A DNA stretch of 64,000 bases from UMGS1370 sp963557065. Its GTDB lineage: Bacteria; Bacillota; Clostridia; Lachnospirales; Lachnospiraceae. Both the position numbers and the translations under genes were made by a program. The notes under the pieces are model-generated. The model was given only the letters and a program-made list of their open reading frames with translations, had not been told where the DNA came from and did not search any database. The stretch lies in assembly GCA_963557065.1 (NCBI GenBank), contig CAUWCT010000043.1, positions 11,737 through 75,736 of the forward strand. The letters run 5' to 3'. Shown one piece after another: positions 8,780 to 16,419 of the stretch; positions within the stretch are counted from its first letter, which is position 1; every line of letters starts with the position of its first letter.

Positions 8780-8808
8780 ATTATAGTCCGAAATCAGACT
8801 TTTGTCAA
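8780..8808 (-). promoter_or_regulatory. Consensus promoter of marR-MATE operon
   Basis: On the minus strand TTGACA (8803-8808) and TATAAT (8780-8785) are spaced by 17 bp, a perfect sigma-A consensus. The spacer is filled by an operator dyad, which fits tight repression of an intrinsically strong promoter. Confidence 0.9.
8785..8800. promoter_or_regulatory. MarR operator in promoter spacer
   Basis: AGTCCGAAATCAGACT is a dyad lying between the -35 and -10 of the marR promoter. Occupancy would block RNA polymerase. It shares the AGTCCGAAATC core with the site at 8746-8761. Confidence 0.75.
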
Positions 8809-8821
8809 GAATTGTTACATG

Positions 8822-8856
8822 AAAAAAAGGACTGCCACTTCATAAAGCGACAGCCC
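8822..8856 (-). terminator. Terminator of the yicC...gerW operon
   Basis: On the minus strand a 12-bp stem (positions 8845-8856 pair with 8829-8840, including three G-T pairs) with a four-base loop is followed by seven T (8822-8828). It lies just after the stop of the 45-residue membrane-protein gene and is the first clear terminator below yicC. Confidence 0.85.
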
Positions 8857-8869
8857 TCTGATATCTGAA

Positions 8870-9007
8870 CTAACAACAAAATAAATTGTATCCCACTACC
8901 AGACACCCGATAATAAACACCAATGTCCCGAAGGTTTCCGGTATAAACAGCATCACCGTCATTCCGGCGCCAAAACAAAACAGCATTAATCCGCAGACCC
9001 GCTTCAT
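8870..9007 (-). CDS. Small hydrophobic membrane protein, 45 residues
   Basis: The 45-residue product begins MKRVCGLMLFCFGAG and is almost wholly hydrophobic. It has two short membrane segments (about residues 5-21 and 27-43) separated by a PETFG turn, and it ends in Cys-Cys. A GGAGGA site lies six bases before the ATG. It is the last gene of the unit before the terminator at 8822-8856, downstream of gerW. I do not recognise a named family. The strong ribosome binding site, hydrophobic pattern and terminator placement argue that it is real. A role in the spore or cell membrane is only suggested by context. A longer overlapping reading in another frame is a shadow. Confidence 0.75.
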   Translation of the reverse strand: MKRVCGLMLFCFGAGMTVMLFIPETFGTLVFIIGCLVVGYNLFCC

Positions 9008-9077
9008 AGAAATCCTCCGTTTTCACCTCTATAAAGTATCCTATGCAGCAGCAGGCGGGTCTATGCCGCCCCTGTCT

Positions 9078-9497
9078 TTATGGCTCTGCCGTCTCATCCT
9101 CCATATCCTTGGCCAGTTTCCGGGCAGTTTCTACAGCCTCAGGATCGATCTCATCATCAAAGGTTTTACCGCTCATAAACCGGTTTACAAGGTCCGGCAC
9201 CATATCGATCACTTTGCTCATGGCATCCTGATTTTTCACATTTACCAGTTTGGCAACTCCATTTTGGATAATCAGAACAGCACTGGGGCTGATCCTGGCA
9301 TTCATGCCGCCTCCTCCGCTTTCTTTTGCCTGTTTCTGGAAGGAACCGGCTGCCATACCGCAGGTTACGTCCACCAGCGGGAGGATGATGGCATCTCCGA
9401 TCTTTACTGCATCTCCAACTACTGTTTTAGTGGAGACAAACTGATCCATTCCTTTAAATAATGCGTCTATTGCTTCTGAAACATGTTTCTCTGCCAT
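9078..9497 (-). CDS. gerW: GerW/YtfJ sporulation protein
   Basis: The 139-residue protein matches the GerW (YtfJ) family, needed for spore germination in Bacillus. Visible hallmarks are the N-terminal LFKGMDQFVSTKTVVGDAV, the GGGGMNARISPSAVLII core (about residues 77-95) and an acidic C-terminus. The family is small and soluble, and its biochemical role is not settled. It follows the DUF2953 gene by 14 bp, the same pairing as ytfI-ytfJ in Bacillus. This supports a spore-former as the host. Confidence 0.93.
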   Translation of the reverse strand: MAEKHVSEAIDALFKGMDQFVSTKTVVGDAVKIGDAIILPLVDVTCGMAAGSFQKQAKESGGGGMNARISPSAVLIIQNGVAKLVNVKNQDAMSKVIDMVPDLVNRFMSGKTFDDEIDPEAVETARKLAKDMEDETAEP

Positions 9498-9511
9498 TGC
9501 AGGTACCTCCT

Positions 9512-10399
9512 CTATCCCACTGCCCGAAAGGCGCGGATATTTTTGCGAATATTTTTATCAAACAGCAGTCTTAGCCCATATCCGATGACCACTCCTATAC
9601 GAATGCGTCCCTTTATGCAGCCTTCTGCCTCAAATACCTGATGTTCAAAATCCGGATACACGTGAATATGTTCCCCATACAAGGGATAAAAAGGCGCAAT
9701 CCCTGTTAAAACTTTTCCGGTCAGATATGGATCATCCCCAAACCCAAAGGTAATGGTTCCATGGCATTTTCCCGGCAGGATGTGCCGGATTATTTTCCCT
9801 GTCTGGCGAAGGATCAATGTTACAGACTGCCGGTTTTCTTCGTTTTCTATCCAGGAAACCGCCTTCTCCCTGCAGGCCATTGCTGCAAGAAACCGCCGCT
9901 TTATGTTGGCAGCTGTCCGCCGTATCTTCCTCCAGGCCTTTTTTACTGCCCTGACCAGACGGTCGGCAAAGGAAACGGCAGGGGGCCTCACTTCCTGCAC
10001 ACTTAGTATCCCCTCTTCTTCCTCCAAAGTTTCCCCCTCCGGTTCCGGATAATCCTCTGTGTCCTGCTCCGGGGTCCGGAAGGGTTCTTTTGGTGATTCT
10101 TTTGATAACTCTTCAGATACCGGCTGCGTCTCTGTCTGCTTTGTCATTCTCCAGACCGGTATCCCGAAAATCCGAAGCGCTGCCTTTTTTTCTTCTTCCC
10201 AGACTATATGAAACGTCACGATATGAAACAGCCAGGAAATTTTTCCTGTCCCTTTCAGTATTTTTTCCTGATAGGAACCCTTTGCCTGATAACAGACAGC
10301 AGAAAACAGCAACAACAGCACTGCGGCTAACAAAAAAGCCAGCACTGCCAGCAGAAGAATCCCTATGATTTTCAGAACCCAAAGGACTGTGCCTGTCAT
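9512..10399 (-). CDS. DUF2953 membrane protein (YtfI-like)
   Basis: The 295-residue protein has a long N-terminal hydrophobic segment (about residues 8-34), an acidic central linker rich in Pro and Glu (about 90-135), a very basic patch, and a C-terminal domain (RHILPGKCHGTITFGFGDDPYLTG...) typical of DUF2953. It starts with an ATGA overlap with the preceding 105-residue gene and is followed directly by gerW. The DUF2953-gerW pair is conserved in spore-formers and suggests a joint role, which remains unknown. Confidence 0.88.
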   Translation of the reverse strand: MTGTVLWVLKIIGILLLAVLAFLLAAVLLLLFSAVCYQAKGSYQEKILKGTGKISWLFHIVTFHIVWEEEKKAALRIFGIPVWRMTKQTETQPVSEELSKESPKEPFRTPEQDTEDYPEPEGETLEEEEGILSVQEVRPPAVSFADRLVRAVKKAWRKIRRTAANIKRRFLAAMACREKAVSWIENEENRQSVTLILRQTGKIIRHILPGKCHGTITFGFGDDPYLTGKVLTGIAPFYPLYGEHIHVYPDFEHQVFEAEGCIKGRIRIGVVIGYGLRLLFDKNIRKNIRAFRAVG

Positions 10400-10713
10400 G
10401 GAGTCTCATCTCCCAATAAATCATTTAAACAAAAACCGCCTGTTTTGCAGTACAAATCCGTTACAATCCTGGACGCTAATTCAGTCGCTTCCTCATAACC
10501 TACGGCAATGCCCATAATCAGGAAGTCTTTCTCCCTGTAATAAGGGAGCAAAAGTTCGGCGGCCGGATAAATATCAAGGATATTATTGCCTCCGCTGGCG
10601 GGAGTAATCACATAAGCTCCCATACAAAGTTTTTTTCTGCGAAGTCCCTGTATCAGGGAAAACCTCTTTTTTGCCGCCTGCTCACCCATATAAAGGGGTT
10701 TATACCATCTCAT
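10396..10713 (-). CDS. Conserved unknown protein, 105 residues
   Basis: I do not recognise a family. The protein is soluble and slightly basic at the N-terminus, with a central segment (NNILDIYPAAELLLPYY) and an IMGIAVGYEEATELASRIV stretch that looks like a beta strand and helix of a small alpha/beta fold. It has no signal peptide or zinc motif. The ATG lies inside the 3' end of the 441-residue gene (14-bp overlap) and its stop shares ATGA with the DUF2953 gene. This tight coupling argues that it is real and works with its neighbours. Confidence 0.8.
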   Translation of the reverse strand: MRWYKPLYMGEQAAKKRFSLIQGLRRKKLCMGAYVITPASGGNNILDIYPAAELLLPYYREKDFLIMGIAVGYEEATELASRIVTDLYCKTGGFCLNDLLGDETP

Positions 10714-12025
10714 TTGCTTCCACCATAATATCCCGGATCAGTTGTATGGAACTTAACTTTTCATCTATATCCGTACAGCTTCCCAGGCTTTTTTTCATAT
10801 ACTCCTCTACCTCAGAAATGGAGTTAAAACAAAGGGGAAGATTGGACAGCATCCTGGCCATAATGGCCCGGACCACTGCTTTTGGCATTTGCTGCCAGAG
10901 GGTTTCCAGTTCTTTAAAAAACTTCTGAAGTTCTTCTTCCAGCATAGTACCGGTCACTTCTGTATCTGTTTCTGTCTCCTTGTCCAATTCCACAAACGAA
11001 CTGCCGGAAAGAAGGAGTTCCACATTTTGCAAATCTCTTAAAAGCGCCTTTCCCTCTTCATCCAGCCCCTCTTCTTTCGGAAGTTCATGGCGCAGCCACC
11101 GCTCATAATAGCGTTCCTGTTTTCCTTCCAGCTGTATCAGCATCTCATCCGCTTCCTCCGGTAAGCCGGAACCGTTTTCCTGCTCCAGACTTTCCCAGAC
11201 AGTGGAAATCAGTTTCTGGAGATTCTGCTTTTCTGACGCGTCCATCACAGTCTGAGTATCCGTTATATGGATCACATAGAGATCGTTGATCAAATCCATC
11301 TCAAAAAGCAGTTCCGAAGAAAGATTTACCAGGGTTTCACTGGCCAGCAAAAGGCCGTCTGACAGGCGGGAAAACTCTTCTTTTGGCAGATTCCTGTAAT
11401 CTGCTTTTGAAAGGAGCAAAAGCAGTTCATGAAGTTTTTCATGATCCCGTTCCATATGTTTGGGAAGGCTGACCATGGACTCTGTGCGGAGCACATACAT
11501 CATGGCATCCAGACTGCTTTTTAAGTTCCCTTTGTAAACGGACATACCCTCCTGAACCATGGAGAAAAATTTGCTTTTTGTAAACCGGATGGGAAGCTGC
11601 TCCAGTATCATCTGGATTCGCTCATTCATCAGGGCGCCATCTCTGGAAGAAGCCAGAAAGTTTAAAATTTCTGCGACAAAATAGTCGTCATCCTCCAGTT
11701 TGGGTTTGTCTTCCACAGGAACATACCGCAGTTCCAACCGGTTTAATACATGCTCATAAATCTGGAAACAGTCTGTATAAGCAGTGAGAACTTCCATTTT
11801 CTCCATGACGGTTTCCCTCAGTTTTTTAAGGCTGGAAAGATCCCCTTCTCCGTCCAGGACTGCTTTTATAATTTTTTGAAATTCAGAAAAAAACGTTTCT
11901 TTCCAGGGGTCCTTATTCTCTCCTTCAGCCCTTTCCTCACAATACATATAGTAATTCAGCGCCAGCCTGGTATAAGAATAATGGCGGGCTGCTGACAGAG
12001 ATTTTTTCATAGCCAGATACTCCAT
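10700..12025 (-). CDS. Conserved unknown protein, 441 residues, mostly helical
   Basis: I do not recognise a family. The sequence is acidic, rich in Leu and Glu, lacks signal peptide and membrane segments, and looks almost entirely alpha-helical. The N-terminus (AARHYSYTRLALNYYMYCEERAEGENKDPW) and the repeated LLLSKAD/LLLASETLVNLSSELLFEMD pattern suggest a helical-repeat scaffold. A strong AGGAGG site precedes the ATG. It follows cinA by 9 bp and overlaps the next gene by 14 bp. Its place between cinA and the DUF2953-gerW pair hints at a sporulation or envelope link, which is inference only. Confidence 0.82.
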   Translation of the reverse strand: MEYLAMKKSLSAARHYSYTRLALNYYMYCEERAEGENKDPWKETFFSEFQKIIKAVLDGEGDLSSLKKLRETVMEKMEVLTAYTDCFQIYEHVLNRLELRYVPVEDKPKLEDDDYFVAEILNFLASSRDGALMNERIQMILEQLPIRFTKSKFFSMVQEGMSVYKGNLKSSLDAMMYVLRTESMVSLPKHMERDHEKLHELLLLLSKADYRNLPKEEFSRLSDGLLLASETLVNLSSELLFEMDLINDLYVIHITDTQTVMDASEKQNLQKLISTVWESLEQENGSGLPEEADEMLIQLEGKQERYYERWLRHELPKEEGLDEEGKALLRDLQNVELLLSGSSFVELDKETETDTEVTGTMLEEELQKFFKELETLWQQMPKAVVRAIMARMLSNLPLCFNSISEVEEYMKKSLGSCTDIDEKLSSIQLIRDIMVEANEMV

Positions 12026-12034
12026 GATGTCCTC

Positions 12035-13306
12035 CTAGTCTTTGTCTTTTTCCTTATCTTTCCGGTAATTGTTTAAGATGGACAGGCGCAAAAGATTCAG
12101 GCCCCGAACCACTGCCTGCTCCCGGATATTCTCTCTGTTTCCTTTAAAATGGCAGCATTCCACAGTAACTTTATCCTTGATATAGCAGGCAATATACACC
12201 AGTCCTACCGGCTTTTCCTCGCTTCCGCCATCGGGTCCTGCAATTCCGGTCACAGCAATGCAGACATCCGCATCTGCTGCAAATGCACCTCCGGCCGCCA
12301 TCTCTTTGGCCGTCTGTTCACTGACCGCTCCGTATTTTTTCAAAGTAGCCTTACTGACGTCCAGGCGCTTTCTCTTTGCTTTGTTGGAATAGGTCACGAA
12401 TCCCTCTTTAAATACTTCGGATGCACCTGGCACGTTGACGATCCGGCCTGCCAGCAGTCCTCCTGTACAGGATTCTGCTGTACATACGGTAAGTCCGTAT
12501 TTTTCCAGCAGACGGACGGTCGTGCCTTCTAAAGTTTCAGCCTCTTTTACAGAGTAAACACTGTCCTCAAACCGTTTTTTTACTTCTTTTACCACTGGTT
12601 TTAACAGCTTTTTTGCCTCATCCTCGGTTCTGGCGCCGGCCGTAATCCGAAGATGAACTTCACCGGTCCTGGCATAGGTAGCAATGGTAGGATTGGTCTG
12701 TCTGTCAATTAAGTCCAGAAGTTTATCTTCCACCTGGCTTTCCCCGTATCCGCATATTTTTACCATCTGGGAAACAATCGCTTCCGGCTGTCTCTTTTTT
12801 AAATAAGGGGCAACCTGTTTTTCAAAAAGCGGCTTTAATTCTCCGGGAGGTCCCGGAAGAAGGATGGCTGTCTTATCGCCCTTTTCCAGAATCAATCCGG
12901 GCGCAGTCCCGTTGTCATTGTCCAACACAATGGCTCCTTTTGGTACAATGGCCTGTTTCCAGTTATTGTCCGGAATCTTTTTGTAAATCCCATTTTTAAA
13001 ATACTTCTCTATCCGCTTTCTGGTATGGGAATCTTCTTTTAATTCATACCCCATCACTTCTGCACAGACCTCTTTTGTCAAATCGTCTTCTGTGGGGCCA
13101 AGTCCTCCCGTTAAAATGATGACATCTGAACGGCTAAGCGCTGTCTGAATCGTCTCTGCCAGCCGTTCTCTGTTGTCTCCTACAGTAGACTGGTAATACA
13201 TTGTCAGTCCTAAAAGCGCACATTGTTCAGCCAGATACCGGGCGTTGGTATTTACAATATTTCCCAATAACAGTTCCGTTCCTACGGAAATCAGTTCGGC
13301 TGCCAT
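12035..13306 (-). CDS. cinA: CinA-family nicotinamide-nucleotide amidase / competence-damage protein
   Basis: The 423-residue protein has both CinA domains. The N-terminal molybdopterin-binding-like COG1058 domain (AELISVGTELLLGNIVNTNARYLA..., ILTGGLGPTEDDLTKE) acts as a pyrophosphatase in some homologues. The C-terminal nicotinamide mononucleotide deamidase domain (YGLTVCTAESCTGGLLAGRI near residue 270, then GIAGPDGG) recycles NMN from DNA ligase. It starts 3 bp after the pgsA stop. In many clostridia recA follows cinA; here two unknown genes do. Confidence 0.95.
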   Translation of the reverse strand: MAAELISVGTELLLGNIVNTNARYLAEQCALLGLTMYYQSTVGDNRERLAETIQTALSRSDVIILTGGLGPTEDDLTKEVCAEVMGYELKEDSHTRKRIEKYFKNGIYKKIPDNNWKQAIVPKGAIVLDNDNGTAPGLILEKGDKTAILLPGPPGELKPLFEKQVAPYLKKRQPEAIVSQMVKICGYGESQVEDKLLDLIDRQTNPTIATYARTGEVHLRITAGARTEDEAKKLLKPVVKEVKKRFEDSVYSVKEAETLEGTTVRLLEKYGLTVCTAESCTGGLLAGRIVNVPGASEVFKEGFVTYSNKAKRKRLDVSKATLKKYGAVSEQTAKEMAAGGAFAADADVCIAVTGIAGPDGGSEEKPVGLVYIACYIKDKVTVECCHFKGNRENIREQAVVRGLNLLRLSILNNYRKDKEKDKD

Positions 13307-13309
13307 AGA

Positions 13310-13852
13310 TTACATGCTCCCTTCTGTCAGTACCTTGTGATTCTTAATTAAATAGTCTACTAACGATACAATGGTTAAAATAAGGGCAGTCCACAGACAA
13401 ATCTGAGTTACCACAAAAAGGGCCGGAATGTTGAAAATCAACAGCACAATGGCAATCATCTGAAATGTGGTTTTAAATTTCCCCCAATAGCTTGCTGCAA
13501 TGACAACTCCATTATCAGATGCCACCAGGCGGAAGCCGCTGATAATAAATTCCCGGCTGATAATAATAATAACCATCCAGGCCGGAACCTGTCCCAGTTC
13601 AATAAAACAGATCAGGGCCGAACACACTAAAAGCTTGTCAGCCAGGGGGTCCATAAATTTTCCAAAATTAGTTACCAGATTGTATTTTCTGGCAATTTTA
13701 CCATCTAACAAATCCGTCAGGCTGGCCACGATAAAGATCACAGCCGCCGCAATCCGCATCGTTTCATTGGTTCCATTCTGGAACATCAGGGCTGCTACAA
13801 AAAACGGGATCAAAATCACCCGAAGGACCGTCAGTTTATTTGGCAAATTCAT
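13310..13852 (-). CDS. pgsA: CDP-diacylglycerol-glycerol-3-phosphate 3-phosphatidyltransferase
   Basis: This enzyme makes phosphatidylglycerol phosphate, the committed step to anionic membrane lipids. The 180-residue protein has several membrane helices and the CDP-alcohol phosphotransferase signature, seen as DGKIAR, a gap of eight, then G, D and D (DGKIARKYN...FGKFMDPLADK) near residues 45-68. The ATG at 13852 (MNLPNKLT) is preferred because GGAGAG precedes it; a longer reading starts at 13867 inside rimO. It overlaps the rimO 3' end by 17 bp and is followed by cinA. Confidence 0.94.
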   Translation of the reverse strand: MNLPNKLTVLRVILIPFFVAALMFQNGTNETMRIAAAVIFIVASLTDLLDGKIARKYNLVTNFGKFMDPLADKLLVCSALICFIELGQVPAWMVIIIISREFIISGFRLVASDNGVVIAASYWGKFKTTFQMIAIVLLIFNIPALFVVTQICLWTALILTIVSLVDYLIKNHKVLTEGSM

Positions 13853-15176
13853 CGTATATCTCTCCAATCAAATCGTATTCGCTGGCTCCTACCACTTTTA
13901 CCCGTACAAAATCTCCGGACATGAGAAGTTCTCCTGTATTGACAAAGATCAGGCCATCCACTCCTGGAGCGTCCATGTACGTGCGGCCCACATAGGCAGG
14001 CTCATCCGCCACTTTTCCTTCAATCATAACATCCAGAATCCGACCCACCATTTCCTCGGAATGCGCAAAGGCAATCTCCTGCTGGAGTTCCATAATCTCA
14101 TCCCTGCGTTCTTCCTTCACTTCCTGAGGAACCTGGTTTTCAAAGGAATAGGCCGGTGTATCTTCTTCTGCGGAATAAGCAAACACGCCTAAACGGTCAA
14201 ATTCCATCTCATCTACAAATTCCATTAAAATCTCATGATCCTCACTGGTCTCTCCCGGAAAACCGGAGATTAAAGTGGTTCGCAGGGCAATATCCGGAAT
14301 CTCGCTGCGCAGTTTTGCAACCATTTCTTTTATCTGCGCCTGATTGGTCCTGCGGTTCATGGCTTTTAAAATTTTATCACTGGCATGCTGGACAGGAATA
14401 TCCAGATAATGACAGATCTTTTCTTCCTCTTTGATAACCTGAATCAACTCGTCCGTAATCTCCTCCGGGTAGCAATACTGAATCCGAATCCACTGAATCC
14501 CGGAAATTGCAGCCAGACGCCTAAGCAGCGTCGGAAGCATCTTTTCTCCATACAGATCCACTCCGTACAGAGTGGTCTCCTGAGCCACTAAAATCAGTTC
14601 CTTTACTCCGCCTTTTGCCAGAGACTCTGCCTCTTTTACCAGTTCTTCTATGGGATAGCTGCGGTAAGGCCCTCTGAGACTTGGAATAATGCAGTACGTA
14701 CAGCGCTTATCGCACCCTTCTGCAATCTTTAAAAATCCATAATATCCTCCTGTGGTCACTACCCTCTCTGCGCTGCTTTTTGGAAGGCGTTTTAAATCCT
14801 CAAAACAGGACACCGGTCCCTGACCGCTGGATACTTTCTCCAATGCTTCTAAAACCTCATCATAAGAAGAGGTGCCCACAATCGCGTCTACTTCCGGAAT
14901 CTCCTCTAAAATCTCCTGCTTATACCGCTCTGCCATACATCCGGTAACCAGAAGCATTTTTACAGTTCCTTCTTTTTTTAACTCCGCCATCTCTAAAATC
15001 GTATTGACGCTTTCTTCCTTGGCGTCGCCGATAAAGCAGCAGGTATTGACCAGCACCGCATCCGCCTGGCTTTCATCATCGGTAAACTCCCAGCCTTTTT
15101 GGCGGAAAATTCCCATCATCTTCTCGGTATCCACCAGGTTTTTATCGCATCCCAGTGAAACGCACAGTAATTTCAT
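13836..15176 (-). CDS. rimO: Ribosomal protein S12 methylthiotransferase RimO
   Basis: RimO is a radical-SAM enzyme that adds a methylthio group to an aspartate of ribosomal protein S12. The 446-residue protein shows the N-terminal UPF0004 domain (CVSLGCDKNLVDTEKM with cluster cysteines), the radical-SAM motif CDKRCTYCIIP (about residues 150-160), and a C-terminal TRAM domain. The GCDKNLVD signature separates it from MiaB. It lies between rpoZ and pgsA, with MITE copy B inserted upstream of it. A GAGGTG site precedes the ATG. Confidence 0.96.
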   Translation of the reverse strand: MKLLCVSLGCDKNLVDTEKMMGIFRQKGWEFTDDESQADAVLVNTCCFIGDAKEESVNTILEMAELKKEGTVKMLLVTGCMAERYKQEILEEIPEVDAIVGTSSYDEVLEALEKVSSGQGPVSCFEDLKRLPKSSAERVVTTGGYYGFLKIAEGCDKRCTYCIIPSLRGPYRSYPIEELVKEAESLAKGGVKELILVAQETTLYGVDLYGEKMLPTLLRRLAAISGIQWIRIQYCYPEEITDELIQVIKEEEKICHYLDIPVQHASDKILKAMNRRTNQAQIKEMVAKLRSEIPDIALRTTLISGFPGETSEDHEILMEFVDEMEFDRLGVFAYSAEEDTPAYSFENQVPQEVKEERRDEIMELQQEIAFAHSEEMVGRILDVMIEGKVADEPAYVGRTYMDAPGVDGLIFVNTGELLMSGDFVRVKVVGASEYDLIGEIYDEFAK

Positions 15177-15498
15177 AAATCTAAAAACACCTCATCTTCT
15201 TTTTGATTTTTCATGTGCAGATTCGTCTGCAGTTCAAATCTATGCCTTGATGCGGAAAATGGAGCGACAGACTTTCTGGCATACGTGTACATAAATGTAA
15301 CAGTTCAGCCATGCATCTTCTTGCCCGCCCATGGCGGACAAGAAGCGTCTGGCATCCGCCCTATGAAGATTCAGACAGGAAAAATCTTATGAAAACAAGC
15401 TTTCAACATTTTTTCCTGTCTGAATCTTCGCATGGCTGAACTGTTACACATAAATAAAAGTCTTCCCGCTCCACTTCACGAAAAAGCCTGACTCCGGA
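15177..15498. other. rpoZ-rimO intergenic region carrying a MITE
   Basis: These 322 bp hold MITE copy B (15297-15447) and its target duplication. The remaining ~120 bp upstream of rimO contain the ribosome binding site and no convincing promoter. Transcription of rimO may come from the yicC promoter through the element, or from a weak local start that I could not define. Confidence 0.6.
15297..15447. mobile_element. MITE copy B (151 bp, perfect 8-bp TSD)
   Basis: This full copy is in the opposite orientation to copies A and C. The termini GTAACAGTTCAGCCATGC and GCATGGCTGAACTGTTAC are exact inverses. It is flanked by a perfect direct repeat ACATAAAT (15289-15296 and 15448-15455), the clearest evidence that the family transposes with an 8-bp duplication. 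Its second stem differs from copy C at paired positions on both sides, keeping base pairing. It lies between rpoZ and rimO, inside what is probably one operon. Confidence 0.92.
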
Positions 15499-15759
15499 TT
15501 ACTCTGCAGTTGCTTCTCCTTCCGGAACTTCCTCTTCTCCAAGGATTTTTACTTTGGTCTTATATAATTCTTCAATGGCAACAGAAAGAGGTTTCTTGCC
15601 TGCGCCGGGAACCAGCGGCTCTGCCCCGTCAATAATCTGTCTTGCCCGCTTTGCAGATGCAATGACAATGGAATAACGGCTCTGGACAACCGGCTGTTCT
15701 CCCGGTTCTACCTCTTTATTTACTACATTAATTAAATCCGAATAAGATGGATGCAACAT
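15499..15759 (-). CDS. rpoZ: RNA polymerase omega subunit
   Basis: The 86-residue protein matches the small omega subunit that stabilises the RNA polymerase beta' subunit. The SRYSIVIASAKRARQIIDG block (about residues 27-45) is the family signature, followed by PLSVAIEEL. The C-terminus is a short acidic tail. It follows gmk by 24 bp, the usual gmk-rpoZ order in Firmicutes. Confidence 0.95.
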   Translation of the reverse strand: MLHPSYSDLINVVNKEVEPGEQPVVQSRYSIVIASAKRARQIIDGAEPLVPGAGKKPLSVAIEELYKTKVKILGEEEVPEGEATAE

Positions 15760-15783
15760 ATCTGAAAATCTCCTTTCTGTCTT

Positions 15784-16407
15784 TTAGCCCATCTGGTGAA
15801 GCTGGGCACGCATATTCTCAATAAATTCTGTCTGATTGCAGGTGTGGCTGTGGTGATCCTGAATCAACTGGTGCATGCGCATGACGCAGTCTTCTACTGT
15901 GTCGTTGACCAGAATATAATCATAGTTTTCAATGCCCTCAGACTCTTTTACCGCCCGCTTTAACCGGCTCTCAATCACTTCCTGAGTCTCTGTGCCCCTG
16001 CCTGTGAGACGCTCCTTCAGCGCAGCGGCACTGGGCGGCATGACAAACAGCAAAAGCGCATTGGGAAACTGCTTCTTTACTTTCAGCGCCCCCTGAATCT
16101 CAATCTCCAGGATTACATCTTTTCCCGCTTCCATCTGCTGCATTACATATTGCTTTGGCGTCCCGTAATAGTTATCCACATAGCGGGCATATTCGATTAG
16201 CTGATTGGCGCGGATCATGTCTTCAAACTGTTCTCTGGTTACAAAAAAATATTCTCTGCCGTCGATCTCGCCAGGTCTGGGATTTCTGGTAGTGGCGGAA
16301 ATGGAAAGGGCATAATTGTCATATCTGTCCACCAAAGCCTTCATAAGCGTGCCTTTTCCTGCACCGGAAAATCCGGACACAACGGCCAATATTCCTGTTT
16401 CTTTCAT
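15784..16407 (-). CDS. gmk: Guanylate kinase
   Basis: Gmk converts GMP to GDP with ATP. The 207-residue protein has the P-loop SGFSGAGKGTLMKAL (about residues 10-24), the GMP-binding SISATTRNPRPGEIDGREYFFV segment, and the IEIQGALKVK motif with the DVILEIEIQG strand. The serine usual in the GPSGxGK loop reads GFSGAGKG here, a normal variation. It lies 12 bp after yicC and before rpoZ. Confidence 0.96.
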   Translation of the reverse strand: MKETGILAVVSGFSGAGKGTLMKALVDRYDNYALSISATTRNPRPGEIDGREYFFVTREQFEDMIRANQLIEYARYVDNYYGTPKQYVMQQMEAGKDVILEIEIQGALKVKKQFPNALLLFVMPPSAAALKERLTGRGTETQEVIESRLKRAVKESEGIENYDYILVNDTVEDCVMRMHQLIQDHHSHTCNQTEFIENMRAQLHQMG

Positions 16408-16419
16408 ATTCTGTTCCCC

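Noticed and set aside
8805..9026. 73-residue reading frame on the minus strand overlapping the small membrane-protein gene
   Set aside because: It lacks a good ribosome binding site, runs through the terminator, and has an unlikely composition; the 45-residue frame has a GGAGGA site and a membrane pattern.
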